Assembly (NCBI GenBank): GCA_023387635.1
Contig: JAEWHU010000321.1
Coordinates: 1 to 11,739, forward strand
Origin: Bacillota bacterium
GTDB taxonomy: Bacteria; Bacillota; Clostridia; Lachnospirales; Lachnospiraceae
Length of the DNA: 11,739 nucleotides
Direction of reading: 5' to 3'
Shown here: positions 1-6,623 of the stretch, piece after piece
How the letters are laid out: each line of letters opens with the position of its first letter
Numbering within the stretch: the first letter of the stretch is position 1
Notes under the pieces: model-generated
Told to the model about the DNA's origin: nothing
Seen by the model: the letters and a program-made list of their open reading frames with translations, nothing else
The model's database searches: none
Program-made: the position numbers and the translations under genes

Positions 1-1
1 A

Positions 2-1876
2 GGAAAAATAGAAGCAAGTAGCTATGTAGATGCAATGGAACCTGGATGGAATCTTGGGAATTCATTTGATTCCATTGGTTCCGAAACTTCATGGGGGAAT
101 CCTTTTGTAAGTAAGGAACTTATCGCCTCTATCAAAAAGCAAGGATTTAACAGTATTCGTATTCCAATTACTTGGGATGGTCATTTTGACGTAAATGATA
201 CCACAAATTATAAAATTAATAGTAGCTATTTTGATCGGCTAGATATGGTTATTAATGATGCATTAGATGAAGGTCTATATGTGCTTATTAATATGCATCA
301 TGATTCTTGGAAATGGGTGAATATTATGGATACCGATGAAACTGTATTGCCAAAATATTCTGCCCTATGGACGCAAATAGCAGACCATTATAAAGATTAT
401 TCTGAGAAATTAAGCTTTGAATCCATCAATGAGCCTACCTTTTTAGACACAGATGATAATAAAAAGATTGAATTATTAAATATACTAAACGAAACATTCT
501 ATAATATTGTACGTAAATCTGGTGGTAAAAATAGTACTCGTATGCTTGTATTACCTACCGTATATACAAACGATGGTGAAAATTATTGTAAGGCTCTATA
601 TGATATGATTACTAAGTTAGAGGATGACAATATAATTGCAACTATCCATTATTATGGCTTTTGGCCATTTAGTGTTAATATTGCAGGAAAAACTACCTTT
701 GACCAGGAAGTTATACTACAGTTAGAACAAGCATTTGATAGAGTGAATAAATATTTTGTTCAGAATGGAATACCTGTAATATGTGGTGAATATGGGTTAC
801 TAGGTTTTGATACGAATTTAGACACGATAGAACCAGGTGAAGTGTTAAAATATTTTGAATATATAAATTACTATGGCAAACAATCAGGCATAACACTTAT
901 GCTATGGGACAACGGGCAGCATTTTAATCGTACCAAATTCACATGGACCAATGAAAAGTTGTACAATTATATAATAAGTTCTTCAAAAGAGCGTTCTTCC
1001 TATTCTGAATCAGACAGGTTATTTATTAATAAAGAAACTAGAAATATGGATAGTACTATGAAATTAACTCTAAATGGAAATGAGTTCACTGGAGTATCAT
1101 ACAAGAATAAATTATTAGAAGTAGGTAGTGATTATACATATGAGAAGGATACTATTATATTTCATAGCGACTTTATAAATGGTTTAATAAAAGAATCTGG
1201 GGAAAATTATGGGATAGTAGGAATAATTGATTTGAATTTTACCAAAGGACTCAGCTGGGAAGTTTATATTACTTATTATGATACTCCTATATTAGTTCCT
1301 GCTCAAAGTAATACAAAACTTTTAAGCATACCTGTTCTATTTAATGGAAGTAGATTATCCACTATGGAAGCTTCTTATGTTACGGAATCAGGATTTCCTG
1401 GACCACAGAACTGGACCGCCTTTAAGCAATTTGGCGAGACATTTTCACCAGATTACTTTAATAATACTATAGTTATTAACAGCAAATTCTTCGATGAATG
1501 TAAAGATGGGGATATTTTATTAAAATTTCATTTTCAAAGTGGAGAAATAATATCTTATACCATAACCAAATCAGCTAAGGAAATTAAAGAGGTATCATGG
1601 ACAAAGGAATTAGAGGCCTCATATATTTCTAATGCTCAATCAGATACCACTATTATGCAAGAGGATACAGAAATAGATGAAGATAAGAGTTCTAATCAGG
1701 ATAGTGATTCCAAGATTTCAGATATAGATAATAAAGAAGATACTACGGTTATAAGTAAGGAGGTTATAGAAGAAAGTAATGATTCTCTGTTGCCTATTCT
1801 TATATTGGTTGTTATGTTAGCATCTGTATTGATGGTTATTATTTTAAAGAATCTAAAAAATAAGGGTAAAAAATAA
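2..1876 (+). CDS. Membrane-anchored GH5 family endo-beta-glucanase (5' truncated by window edge)
   Basis: Glycoside hydrolase family 5 enzyme, probably an extracellular endoglucanase or xyloglucanase acting on plant beta-glucans. The frame stays open to the left edge, so the signal peptide and true start lie outside; residues below count from the Met at base 35. The catalytic domain (about 1-325) opens with GWNLGNSFDS, has the conserved HH pair at 88-89, the acid/base Glu in SINEP (E133) and the nucleophile Glu in CGEYG (E252). An Ig-like/CBM_X2-type module follows (about 330-425), then a CBM46-like module (about 426-520) with GPQNWTAFKQFG around W460, the order known from GH5_4-Ig-CBM46 cellulases. 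A Ser/Asp/Glu-rich linker (about 520-584) leads to one hydrophobic helix (585-604) and a Lys-rich tail, implying a C-terminal membrane anchor rather than sortase attachment. Family call is firm; subfamily and substrate are inferred. Confidence 0.9.
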   Translation, partial: GKIEASSYVDAMEPGWNLGNSFDSIGSETSWGNPFVSKELIASIKKQGFNSIRIPITWDGHFDVNDTTNYKINSSYFDRLDMVINDALDEGLYVLINMHHDSWKWVNIMDTDETVLPKYSALWTQIADHYKDYSEKLSFESINEPTFLDTDDNKKIELLNILNETFYNIVRKSGGKNSTRMLVLPTVYTNDGENYCKALYDMITKLEDDNIIATIHYYGFWPFSVNIAGKTTFDQEVILQLEQAFDRVNKYFVQNGIPVICGEYGLLGFDTNLDTIEPGEVLKYFEYINYYGKQSGITLMLWDNGQHFNRTKFTWTNEKLYNYIISSSKERSSYSESDRLFINKETRNMDSTMKLTLNGNEFTGVSYKNKLLEVGSDYTYEKDTIIFHSDFINGLIKESGENYGIVGIIDLNFTKGLSWEVYITYYDTPILVPAQSNTKLLSIPVLFNGSRLSTMEASYVTESGFPGPQNWTAFKQFGETFSPDYFNNTIVINSKFFDECKDGDILLKFHFQSGEIISYTITKSAKEIKEVSWTKELEASYISNAQSDTTIMQEDTEIDEDKSSNQDSDSKISDIDNKEDTTVISKEVIEESNDSLLPILILVVMLASVLMVIILKNLKNKGKK

Positions 1877-1892
1877 AGAACATAGTTCTGTA

Positions 1893-1921
1893 TTGACAAT
1901 TGCTATAAATTTGCATAAAAT
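1893..1921 (+). promoter_or_regulatory. Sigma-A type promoter of the T-box/cysE operon
   Basis: Perfect -35 TTGACA (1893-1898), 17-base spacer, and -10 TAAAAT (1916-1921). Transcription should begin near 1928, just before the T-box leader. It starts only 16 bases after the GH5 stop codon. No T-tailed terminator separates the two: the only hairpin between them (AGAAC/GTTCT, 1877-1889) is short and lacks a T run. Confidence 0.8.
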
Positions 1922-1959
1922 AAGGTTATATAAAATATGATGAATAAAAGCGTAGAACA

Positions 1960-2193
1960 GAAGAGTAGTTTATGTGCAGGTATCAGAGATAGAATGTCAT
2001 CGGCTGAAAGCATTCTTTTCCTAAGAATAAATGAAGTGCATCTGGGAGCTGATTAAGTGAGGAAGTATCTTAGCTTAGTCCGGAGTAACCGTTACCTACA
2101 TAAAGATTGTATATTGGAGTTTTAGCACCAATATAAATTAGAGTGGAACCGCGGATAAACTTCGTCTCTTATAAGTAGAGACGAAGTTTTTTT
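1960..2193 (+). promoter_or_regulatory. T-box riboswitch specific for tRNA-Cys
   Basis: Leader RNA that senses uncharged tRNA and switches between termination and read-through. Stem I elements visible are the base helix ATCAG/CTGAT (1982-1986 with 2049-2053), the purine motif AGAGA next to it, and the upper helix AGAATG/CATTCT (1991-1996 with 2011-2016). The specifier is TGC at 2037-2039, in the context GAAGTGCATCT before GGGAGC, a Cys codon. Stem III is ATATTGG/CCAATAT (2111-2117 with 2128-2134). The T-box proper, AGAGTGGAACCGCGG, is at 2140-2154; its TGGA bulge (2144-2147) would pair with the UCCA end of tRNA-Cys, which carries U73. AGAG (2140-2143) can pair with CTCT (2166-2169), sequestering the terminator's 5' arm. 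The downstream cysE and cysS agree with the Cys assignment. Class assignment is near certain; detailed folding was done by eye. Confidence 0.95.
2157..2193 (+). terminator. Rho-independent terminator of the T-box
   Basis: A perfect 13-bp stem, AAACTTCGTCTCT (2157-2169) with AGAGACGAAGTTT (2177-2189), loop TATAAGT, followed by T residues to 2193. It is the OFF-state element of the T-box and is mutually exclusive with the antiterminator. It could also stop any read-through from the upstream GH5 gene. Confidence 0.93.
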
Positions 2194-2223
2194 ACATTTA
2201 AAAAAGTGTAAAAAACACTTTCA

Positions 2224-2272
2224 CACAAAAGTTCTAAGAATGAATATAGGGGCTTATTCACAGAACTTTGTG
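2224..2272 (+). other. Long imperfect hairpin in the cysE leader, beyond the T-box terminator
   Basis: CACAAAAGTTCT (2224-2235) pairs with AGAACTTTGTG (2262-2272) with one bulged A, and inside it TGAATA (2241-2246) pairs with TATTCA (2255-2260) around an 8-base loop. No T run follows, so it is not a terminator. A smaller hairpin, AAAGTGT/ACACTTT (2203-2221), precedes it. These would exist only in read-through transcripts and might protect or process the mRNA 5' end; role unknown. Confidence 0.5.
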
Positions 2273-2320
2273 AGTTATTATGAAAAAAATATTGTGTTTC
2301 AATAAGAGGAGGTTGAAATC

Positions 2321-2989
2321 ATGGGCTTTATCGGATATATTAAGGAAGAAATGCAAATCATAAAAGAAAGAGATCCCGCAATAAAAACACCATTTGAGGT
2401 TTTTTTATATCCTAGTTTTAAAGCTATTATAAGATACAGAATCGCTCATAAATTATATTTGAGAAAACATTATTTTTTAGCAAGATGGTTTTCACAAAGA
2501 ACAGTTAGAAAAACAGGTATTGAAATTCATCCGGGTGCAACCATTGGTAAGGGACTATTTATTGATCATGGTCATGGAGTTGTAATTGGTGAAACGGCTA
2601 TCATAGGAGATAACGTAACATTGTATCAAGGAGTGACACTTGGAGGGACAGGGAAAGAAACAGGTAAAAGACATCCTACTATTGGTAATAATGTAATGAT
2701 AAGTGCAGGAGCTAAGGTGCTTGGTTCATTTACCATTGGTGAGAATTCAAAGATAGGTGCAGGTTCTGTTGTATTATCTGAAATCCCACCAAACTCAACG
2801 GTTGTTGGTGTTCCTGGCCGTGTAGTAAAAAGAGATAATATTAAGATACCAAGAGAAGATATGGACCAAGTTCATTTACCAGATCCAGTACAAAATGATT
2901 TGATGCTCTTACAACAAGAGAACAAGAAAATGAAAGAAGATTTAGACTATTTAATCAAATGTTTAAATCCATCTTGTAAGAATGATTAG
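2321..2989 (+). CDS. cysE: Serine O-acetyltransferase
   Basis: Transfers acetyl from acetyl-CoA to L-serine, giving O-acetylserine, the acceptor for sulfide in cysteine synthesis (cytosolic). The 222-residue protein has a short helical N-terminal domain (about 1-65) and a left-handed beta-helix of hexapeptide repeats (about 66-170: IHPGATIGKG, VVIGETAIIG, TIGNNVMIS, TIGENSKIGAG). The catalytic Asp-His pair is D82-H83 in IDHGHG, and the second active-site His is H118 in KRHPTI, matching H158 and H193 of the E. coli enzyme by motif. Length fits the short Bacillus-type CysE rather than the roughly 273-residue enterobacterial form. A charged, coiled-coil-like tail (about 190-222) ends the protein. 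The start is fixed by AGGAGG at 2307-2312, 8 bases before ATG. First gene after the Cys T-box, so expression should rise when tRNA-Cys is uncharged. No terminator separates it from cysS. Confidence 0.96.
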   Translation: MGFIGYIKEEMQIIKERDPAIKTPFEVFLYPSFKAIIRYRIAHKLYLRKHYFLARWFSQRTVRKTGIEIHPGATIGKGLFIDHGHGVVIGETAIIGDNVTLYQGVTLGGTGKETGKRHPTIGNNVMISAGAKVLGSFTIGENSKIGAGSVVLSEIPPNSTVVGVPGRVVKRDNIKIPREDMDQVHLPDPVQNDLMLLQQENKKMKEDLDYLIKCLNPSCKND

Positions 2990-3057
2990 GATTTTATAAA
3001 ATACAAATATAGATAGTACTTAAAAAAAAGAATATTGCTATTATAGAAAGGATTTTT

Positions 3058-4455
3058 ATGAAAATATATAATACTTTAACGAAAAAGAAAGAAGAATTTG
3101 TACCTATTGAAGAAGGCAAAGTAAGGATGTATGTGTGTGGACCAACGGTTTATAACTACATTCATATTGGAAACGCTAGACCAGTTATTGTATTTGACAC
3201 AGTTAGAAGATATTTAGAGTATAAGGGATATGAGGTTAATTTTGTATCAAACTTTACAGATGTGGATGACAAAATTATTAAAAAAGCCAATGAAGAAGGT
3301 GTTTCTTCAACTGAAATATCTGAGCGCTACATTGAAGCGTATATAAAAGATTTAACTGGACTAAATGTAAAACCGGCTACAAGTAGTCCAAAAGCGACGG
3401 AAGAAATTGATGGAATGATTGACATGATTTCTTCCCTAATAGAAAAAGGCCACGCTTATGAAAAGAATGGAACTGTTTATTTTAGAACAAGAAGTTTTGA
3501 GGAATATGGAAAATTATCAAAAAAGAATCTTGATGATCTAGAAGCTGGAATTCGTATTGCTGTAAGTGAAGATAAAGAAGATTCCATGGATTTTGTATTA
3601 TGGAAACCGAAAAAAGAAGGAGAACCTTTCTGGCCATCACCATGGAGCGATGGCAGACCAGGTTGGCATATTGAATGCTCTGTTATGAGTAAACGCTACC
3701 TAGGTGATCAAATTGATATTCATGCTGGAGGAGAAGATTTAGTATTTCCTCATCATGAGAATGAAATTGCTCAAAGTGAATGTTGCAATGGAAAAGAATT
3801 CGCAAGATATTGGATGCACAATGCATTCCTTAATATTGATAATAAAAAAATGTCTAAATCCGAAGGTACCTTCTTTACCGTGCGTGAGATAGGAGAAGTA
3901 TATCCATTATCAGTTTTAAGATTCTTTATGTTAAGTGCACATTATAGAAGCCAAATTAACTTTAGTAGAGAACTTATGGAAGCGGCTAAGAATGGTCTTG
4001 ATAGAATTCAAACAGCTACTTATAATCTTGAATTTATAAAAGGTGCTTCAACTGTAGAGAGCATGACAAAAGAAGAAGAGGATATTTTAAATGAAGTAAA
4101 TAACCTAAAACAAAAATTTGAAGTTGCTATGGATGATGATTTTAATACAGCAGATGCTATTTCGGCTATATTTGAAATTGTAAAAGTTGCTAACTCAAAA
4201 TTAACATCTGACAATTCCAAAGAGGTAATCACTAAAGTATTAGAAATAATTATTCATTTATCAGACATACTTGGAATACAAGCAACTGTTAAAGAAGAAT
4301 TACTTGATGAAGAAATTGAAAAACTAATTGAGGATAGACAAAACGCTAGAAAAAATAAAGATTTTGCTAAATCCGATGAAATTCGTAATCTTTTACTTGA
4401 AAAAGGAATCGTACTTGAAGATACAAGAGAAGGAGTACGATGGAAAAGAGCATAG
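3058..4455 (+). CDS. cysS: Cysteinyl-tRNA synthetase
   Basis: Class I aminoacyl-tRNA synthetase that charges tRNA-Cys with cysteine in the cytosol. The 465-residue length is normal for the family. Visible signatures: HIGN at 36-39 (HIGH motif), KMSKS at 264-268, and the active-site zinc ligands C27 (VCGPTVYN), C207 (HIECSVM), H232 and E236 (FPHHENEIAQSE), with the same spacing as in the E. coli enzyme. The C-terminal half is the helical anticodon-binding (DALR-type) region and ends in the usual ARKNKDFAKSDEIRNLL segment. ATG follows AAAGGA (3047-3052). It lies 68 bases after cysE without an intervening terminator, so it shares the T-box. Its last codons contain the ribosome binding site and start of mrnC. 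Confidence 0.98.
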   Translation: MKIYNTLTKKKEEFVPIEEGKVRMYVCGPTVYNYIHIGNARPVIVFDTVRRYLEYKGYEVNFVSNFTDVDDKIIKKANEEGVSSTEISERYIEAYIKDLTGLNVKPATSSPKATEEIDGMIDMISSLIEKGHAYEKNGTVYFRTRSFEEYGKLSKKNLDDLEAGIRIAVSEDKEDSMDFVLWKPKKEGEPFWPSPWSDGRPGWHIECSVMSKRYLGDQIDIHAGGEDLVFPHHENEIAQSECCNGKEFARYWMHNAFLNIDNKKMSKSEGTFFTVREIGEVYPLSVLRFFMLSAHYRSQINFSRELMEAAKNGLDRIQTATYNLEFIKGASTVESMTKEEEDILNEVNNLKQKFEVAMDDDFNTADAISAIFEIVKVANSKLTSDNSKEVITKVLEIIIHLSDILGIQATVKEELLDEEIEKLIEDRQNARKNKDFAKSDEIRNLLLEKGIVLEDTREGVRWKRA

Positions 4456-5096
4456 ATTCATATATAGGGAATGAAGAAGTAGAAGATATGAAAGAATTAG
4501 ACGAATTGGAAGAAGTTAAAAAGAGTCAAGAAGTAGATATGCAAGAAGTAGAAGAAAGTCAAGAAGAAGAAATACAAGAAGTTGAAAAAAGTCAAGAAGT
4601 AGAAGAATTACAAAAAGTTGAAAATACAAAAGAAAAGATCCTATCAAAAGAAGATGAAAAATTCAGAGATTATCCGACCGAACAATTAGATTTAATAAAA
4701 TTTATAAAAACACAGATGAATTTGCCAAATACTGATGTAAGAACATACTCACCTCTAACTCTTGCATTTATTGGTGATGTGGTTTATGATTTAGTGATAC
4801 GCACAGTTGTCGTAGAACAAGGTAATGCCCCTGTAAATAAATTGCATAAAAAAGTTAGCAACTTAGTAAAAGCTCCCGCTCAGATGAAGATTCTTCATAA
4901 AATTGAACCTATCTTATCAGAAGAGGAATTTGGGATATATAAAAGAGGGCGTAATGCCAAATCTTTTACTTCAGCTAAGAATGCAAGTGTGACAGAGTAT
5001 AGAGTTGCAACTGGTTTTGAAGCATTAATCGGATATTTGTATTTAGATAATCAATTCGCTAGAATAGTCCAATTAATTCAATATGGGTTAAAATAA
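4440..5096 (+). CDS. mrnC: Mini-ribonuclease III with a long acidic, repetitive N-terminal extension
   Basis: RNase III-like endonuclease without a dsRNA-binding domain; in Bacillus subtilis it matures the ends of 23S rRNA. The core is residues about 95-218: YSPLTLAFIGDVVYDLVIR with catalytic Asp D113, KRGRNAKSFTSAKNASVTEYRVATG, and GFEALIGYLYL with catalytic Glu E194. Family members are usually about 130-145 residues; this one has 218 because of about 90 extra N-terminal residues, rich in Glu, Lys, Gln and Val and built from an 11-residue repeat (28-61) that should form an acidic coiled coil. The start is supported by AAGGAG (4430-4435) 4 bases before ATG, inside the end of cysS. The genes overlap by 16 bases, suggesting translational coupling. 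A start at Met 93 (base 4716) would give a family-length protein, but I see no ribosome binding site there, so the long form is preferred. Confidence 0.92.
   Translation: MEKSIDSYIGNEEVEDMKELDELEEVKKSQEVDMQEVEESQEEEIQEVEKSQEVEELQKVENTKEKILSKEDEKFRDYPTEQLDLIKFIKTQMNLPNTDVRTYSPLTLAFIGDVVYDLVIRTVVVEQGNAPVNKLHKKVSNLVKAPAQMKILHKIEPILSEEEFGIYKRGRNAKSFTSAKNASVTEYRVATGFEALIGYLYLDNQFARIVQLIQYGLK
4521..4622 (+). repeat. Three tandem 33-bp in-frame units in mrnC
   Basis: The units are 4521-4553, 4554-4586 and 4587-4622 (the last has one extra codon). They encode KSQEVDMQEVE, ESQEEEIQEVE and KSQEVEELQKVE. The shared pattern is (K/E)SQEx followed by QxVE, an 11-residue (hendecad) period compatible with a coiled coil. 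The DNA units share AGTCAAGAAG and a CAAGAAGTxGAA-like second half. Such a tract is prone to length change between strains. Confidence 0.75.
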
Positions 5097-5244
5097 ACAT
5101 AAGTAAAAAACTTATATCTAAAATCGTAGTATTATACAAAGAATTATGTGTGTATTGGGACTTAATGAATACGAAAGTAATAGATAGAAGCAAATTTGTG
5201 CTGATGCCAAATTCGCGGTGTACTAACAGAATGGAGAGTAATAT

Positions 5245-5985
5245 ATGAGATACGAAGAATTTACAATTGAAGGTCGTAACCCTGTAATGGAGGCATTTCG
5301 TGCAGGAAAAACCATTGACCGTTTATTTATATTAGATGGTAGTCAAGATGGACCAATTAAATCAATTATTAGAGAAGCTAAAAAAGGCGATACTATAATC
5401 AATTATGTTAAAAAGGAAAGATTAGATCAAATATCAGAAACAGGAAAGCATCAAGGTGTTATTGCATATGCTGCAGCATATGAATATGCAGAAGTAGAAG
5501 ATATACTTAATGCTGCAAAAGAAAAAGGTGAACCACCATTTATCATTCTGTTAGACAACATCGAAGATCCACATAATCTTGGTGCTATGATAAGAACTGC
5601 AAATCAAGCAGGTGCTCATGGTATTATCATACCAAAGCGTAGAGCAGTAGGTCTTACAGCAACAGCAGTAAAAACTTCAGCAGGTGCAGTTAATTATACA
5701 CCAGTAGCTAAAGTCACTAATTTAGTTGCTACCATGGAAGAATTAAAAGATAAAGGACTTTGGTTTGTATGTGCTGATATGGACGGTGAGAGTATGTATA
5801 AACTTGACCTTAAAGGACCGATTGGTTTAGTAATCGGCAGTGAAGGTGAAGGTGTCGGCAGACTGGTAAAAGAAAAGTGTGACTTTGTAGCTAAAATACC
5901 TATGTTTGGTAATATTGATTCCTTAAATGCTTCTGTGGCTATGGGTGTATTATCCTATGAGATTGTAAGGCAAAGGTTGAATTAG
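5245..5985 (+). CDS. rlmB: 23S rRNA (guanosine-2'-O)-methyltransferase, TrmH/SpoU family
   Basis: SPOUT-class enzyme that uses S-adenosylmethionine to methylate the 2'-O of a conserved 23S rRNA guanosine (G2251 in E. coli numbering). The 246 residues comprise an L30e-like substrate-binding domain (about 1-75, with the motif EGRNPVMEAFRAG at 9-21) and the knotted SPOUT domain. Motif 1 is NIEDPHNLGAMIRTA (from N105, including N111 and R117), motif 2 is GLVIGSEGEGVG (E200), and motif 3 is SLNASVAMGV (S226-N228). The start is set by GGAGAG (5233-5238). The 148-base gap after mrnC holds only weak hairpins, so the gene probably belongs to the cysE-cysS-mrnC transcript. Symbol chosen by family and by the mrnC-rlmB gene order known from Bacillus; a paralogous TrmH-type target cannot be excluded from sequence alone. 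Confidence 0.92.
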   Translation: MRYEEFTIEGRNPVMEAFRAGKTIDRLFILDGSQDGPIKSIIREAKKGDTIINYVKKERLDQISETGKHQGVIAYAAAYEYAEVEDILNAAKEKGEPPFIILLDNIEDPHNLGAMIRTANQAGAHGIIIPKRRAVGLTATAVKTSAGAVNYTPVAKVTNLVATMEELKDKGLWFVCADMDGESMYKLDLKGPIGLVIGSEGEGVGRLVKEKCDFVAKIPMFGNIDSLNASVAMGVLSYEIVRQRLN

Positions 5986-6090
5986 TTCTTGTTAAGAAAT
6001 AGCCAAAAGTTAAAGTGAATAAATTATTAAGATAAGCAATTTATGATTAAAAATTATTTTCTTTGTACATACTTTTACCGAGGTGATACA

Positions 6091-6174
6091 ATGGATATAA
6101 TTATAGGTTGTTTATTGGTAGTTCTATTTTGGCTTATCAATAAAATGGAAACAGCAAAAAATGAAGTAAAATAA
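6091..6174 (+). CDS. 27-residue single-span membrane microprotein
   Basis: Small ORF encoding a hydrophobic segment (MDIIIGCLLVVLFWLI, residues 1-16) and a charged tail (NKMETAKNEVK). The segment is long enough to cross the membrane or lie in it as one helix. A good ribosome binding site, GAGGTGA (6080-6086), lies 4 bases before ATG, and the stop codon directly abuts a strong terminator. These two features are the case for a real gene. It follows rlmB by 105 bases with no convincing terminator between, so it may be the last gene of the cysE operon. I do not recognise the family; a topology-only role (membrane regulator or complex subunit) is speculation. Confidence 0.55.
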   Translation: MDIIIGCLLVVLFWLINKMETAKNEVK

Positions 6175-6215
6175 ATACCTAAGAGTTAGTGTTTAACTAA
6201 CTTTTAGGTATTTTT
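6174..6215 (+). terminator. Strong rho-independent terminator at the end of the cysE-rlmB operon
   Basis: A 17-bp stem with one G-U pair, AATACCTAAGAGTTAGT (6174-6190) with ACTAACTTTTAGGTATT (6196-6212), loop GTTTA, and a T run at 6211-6215. It starts at the last base of the microprotein's stop codon. Confidence 0.9.
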
Positions 6216-6241
6216 ATGTTTATATAAAAGGGGAAAAATAA

Positions 6242-6513
6242 GGGGGGATATTACTAGAGGAGTGGCCAGTAGCTATTCTACTGGCCATAATGAAAAAAAT
6301 TTATATAAACAAGGTGGGGAACCTTGATTACTAAGTTCATTATAATGAACAATTGTGTACTTAATATGTAGAAAGATTGAAGATTGTGTGAACAATTTAT
6401 AAAGGTGTGGGGATGAAATTAACTATATAATTAATTCATTTAATAATAACCACTTGAATATGCAAATATCGGGAGCGAAGACTATTAATTCTCTAGTATA
6501 AAAATATAACCCC
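6242..6513. other. Helix-rich gene-free region: candidate structured non-coding RNA
   Basis: There is no credible ORF between 6216 and 6623. TACTAGAG (6252-6259) is complementary to CTCTAGTA (6491-6498) over 8 bases. The flanks extend it: ATAT (6248-6251) with ATAT (6504-6507), and GGGG (6244-6247) with CCCC (6510-6513). This closing helix encloses TGGCCAGTAG/CTACTGGCCA (6263-6287, perfect 10 bp), CAAGGT/ACCTTG (6310-6326), the palindrome GTTCATTATAATGAAC (6335-6350), and GTGG/CCAC (6407-6410 with 6450-6453) around ATGAA-TTAA/TTAATTCAT (6413-6439). Nested helices closed by a long-range pairing are typical of a multibranched RNA. I cannot assign a known family, and strand is undecided; the + strand is mildly favoured by single-stranded G/A-rich stretches. 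No clear promoter or terminator of its own was found. Confidence 0.4.
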
Positions 6514-6557
6514 TATATCAATGATTATGTTCATTACAAAATTATGGTAAATAGTAC

Positions 6558-6586
6558 TTGTAAAATCATCCAATATTTTGTAAAAT
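6558..6586 (+). promoter_or_regulatory. Promoter of the PH-like/SHOCT gene
   Basis: -35 TTGTAA (6558-6563), 17-base spacer, -10 TAAAAT (6581-6586). The predicted start near 6593 gives a leader of about 30 bases. The start region contains a tandem ATATAAATAG/ATATAAATAC (6591-6610). Confidence 0.55.
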
Positions 6587-6623
6587 ATAGATATAAATAG
6601 ATATAAATACAAGGGCGATTAAT

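Noticed and set aside
4020..4232. 70-codon - strand ORF opposite cysS
   Set aside because: Antisense shadow of the well-supported cysS gene. The - strand ORFs at 711-896 and 1696-1899 opposite the GH5 gene, and at 6962-7165 opposite the SHOCT end, are rejected for the same reason.
5099..5115. Hairpin ATAAGT/ACTTAT after mrnC as a terminator
   Set aside because: Only 6 A/T-rich pairs and no T run, so it does not show that the operon ends before rlmB.
5200..5248. Short ORF whose stop overlaps the rlmB start codon
   Set aside because: It has only about 14-16 codons and no ribosome binding site; the stop/start overlap could be chance.
6262..6327. GTG-started 21-codon ORF over the 6263-6287 hairpin
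   Set aside because: The purine-rich stretch directly abuts the GTG with no spacing, and the sequence is better explained by a perfect hairpin.
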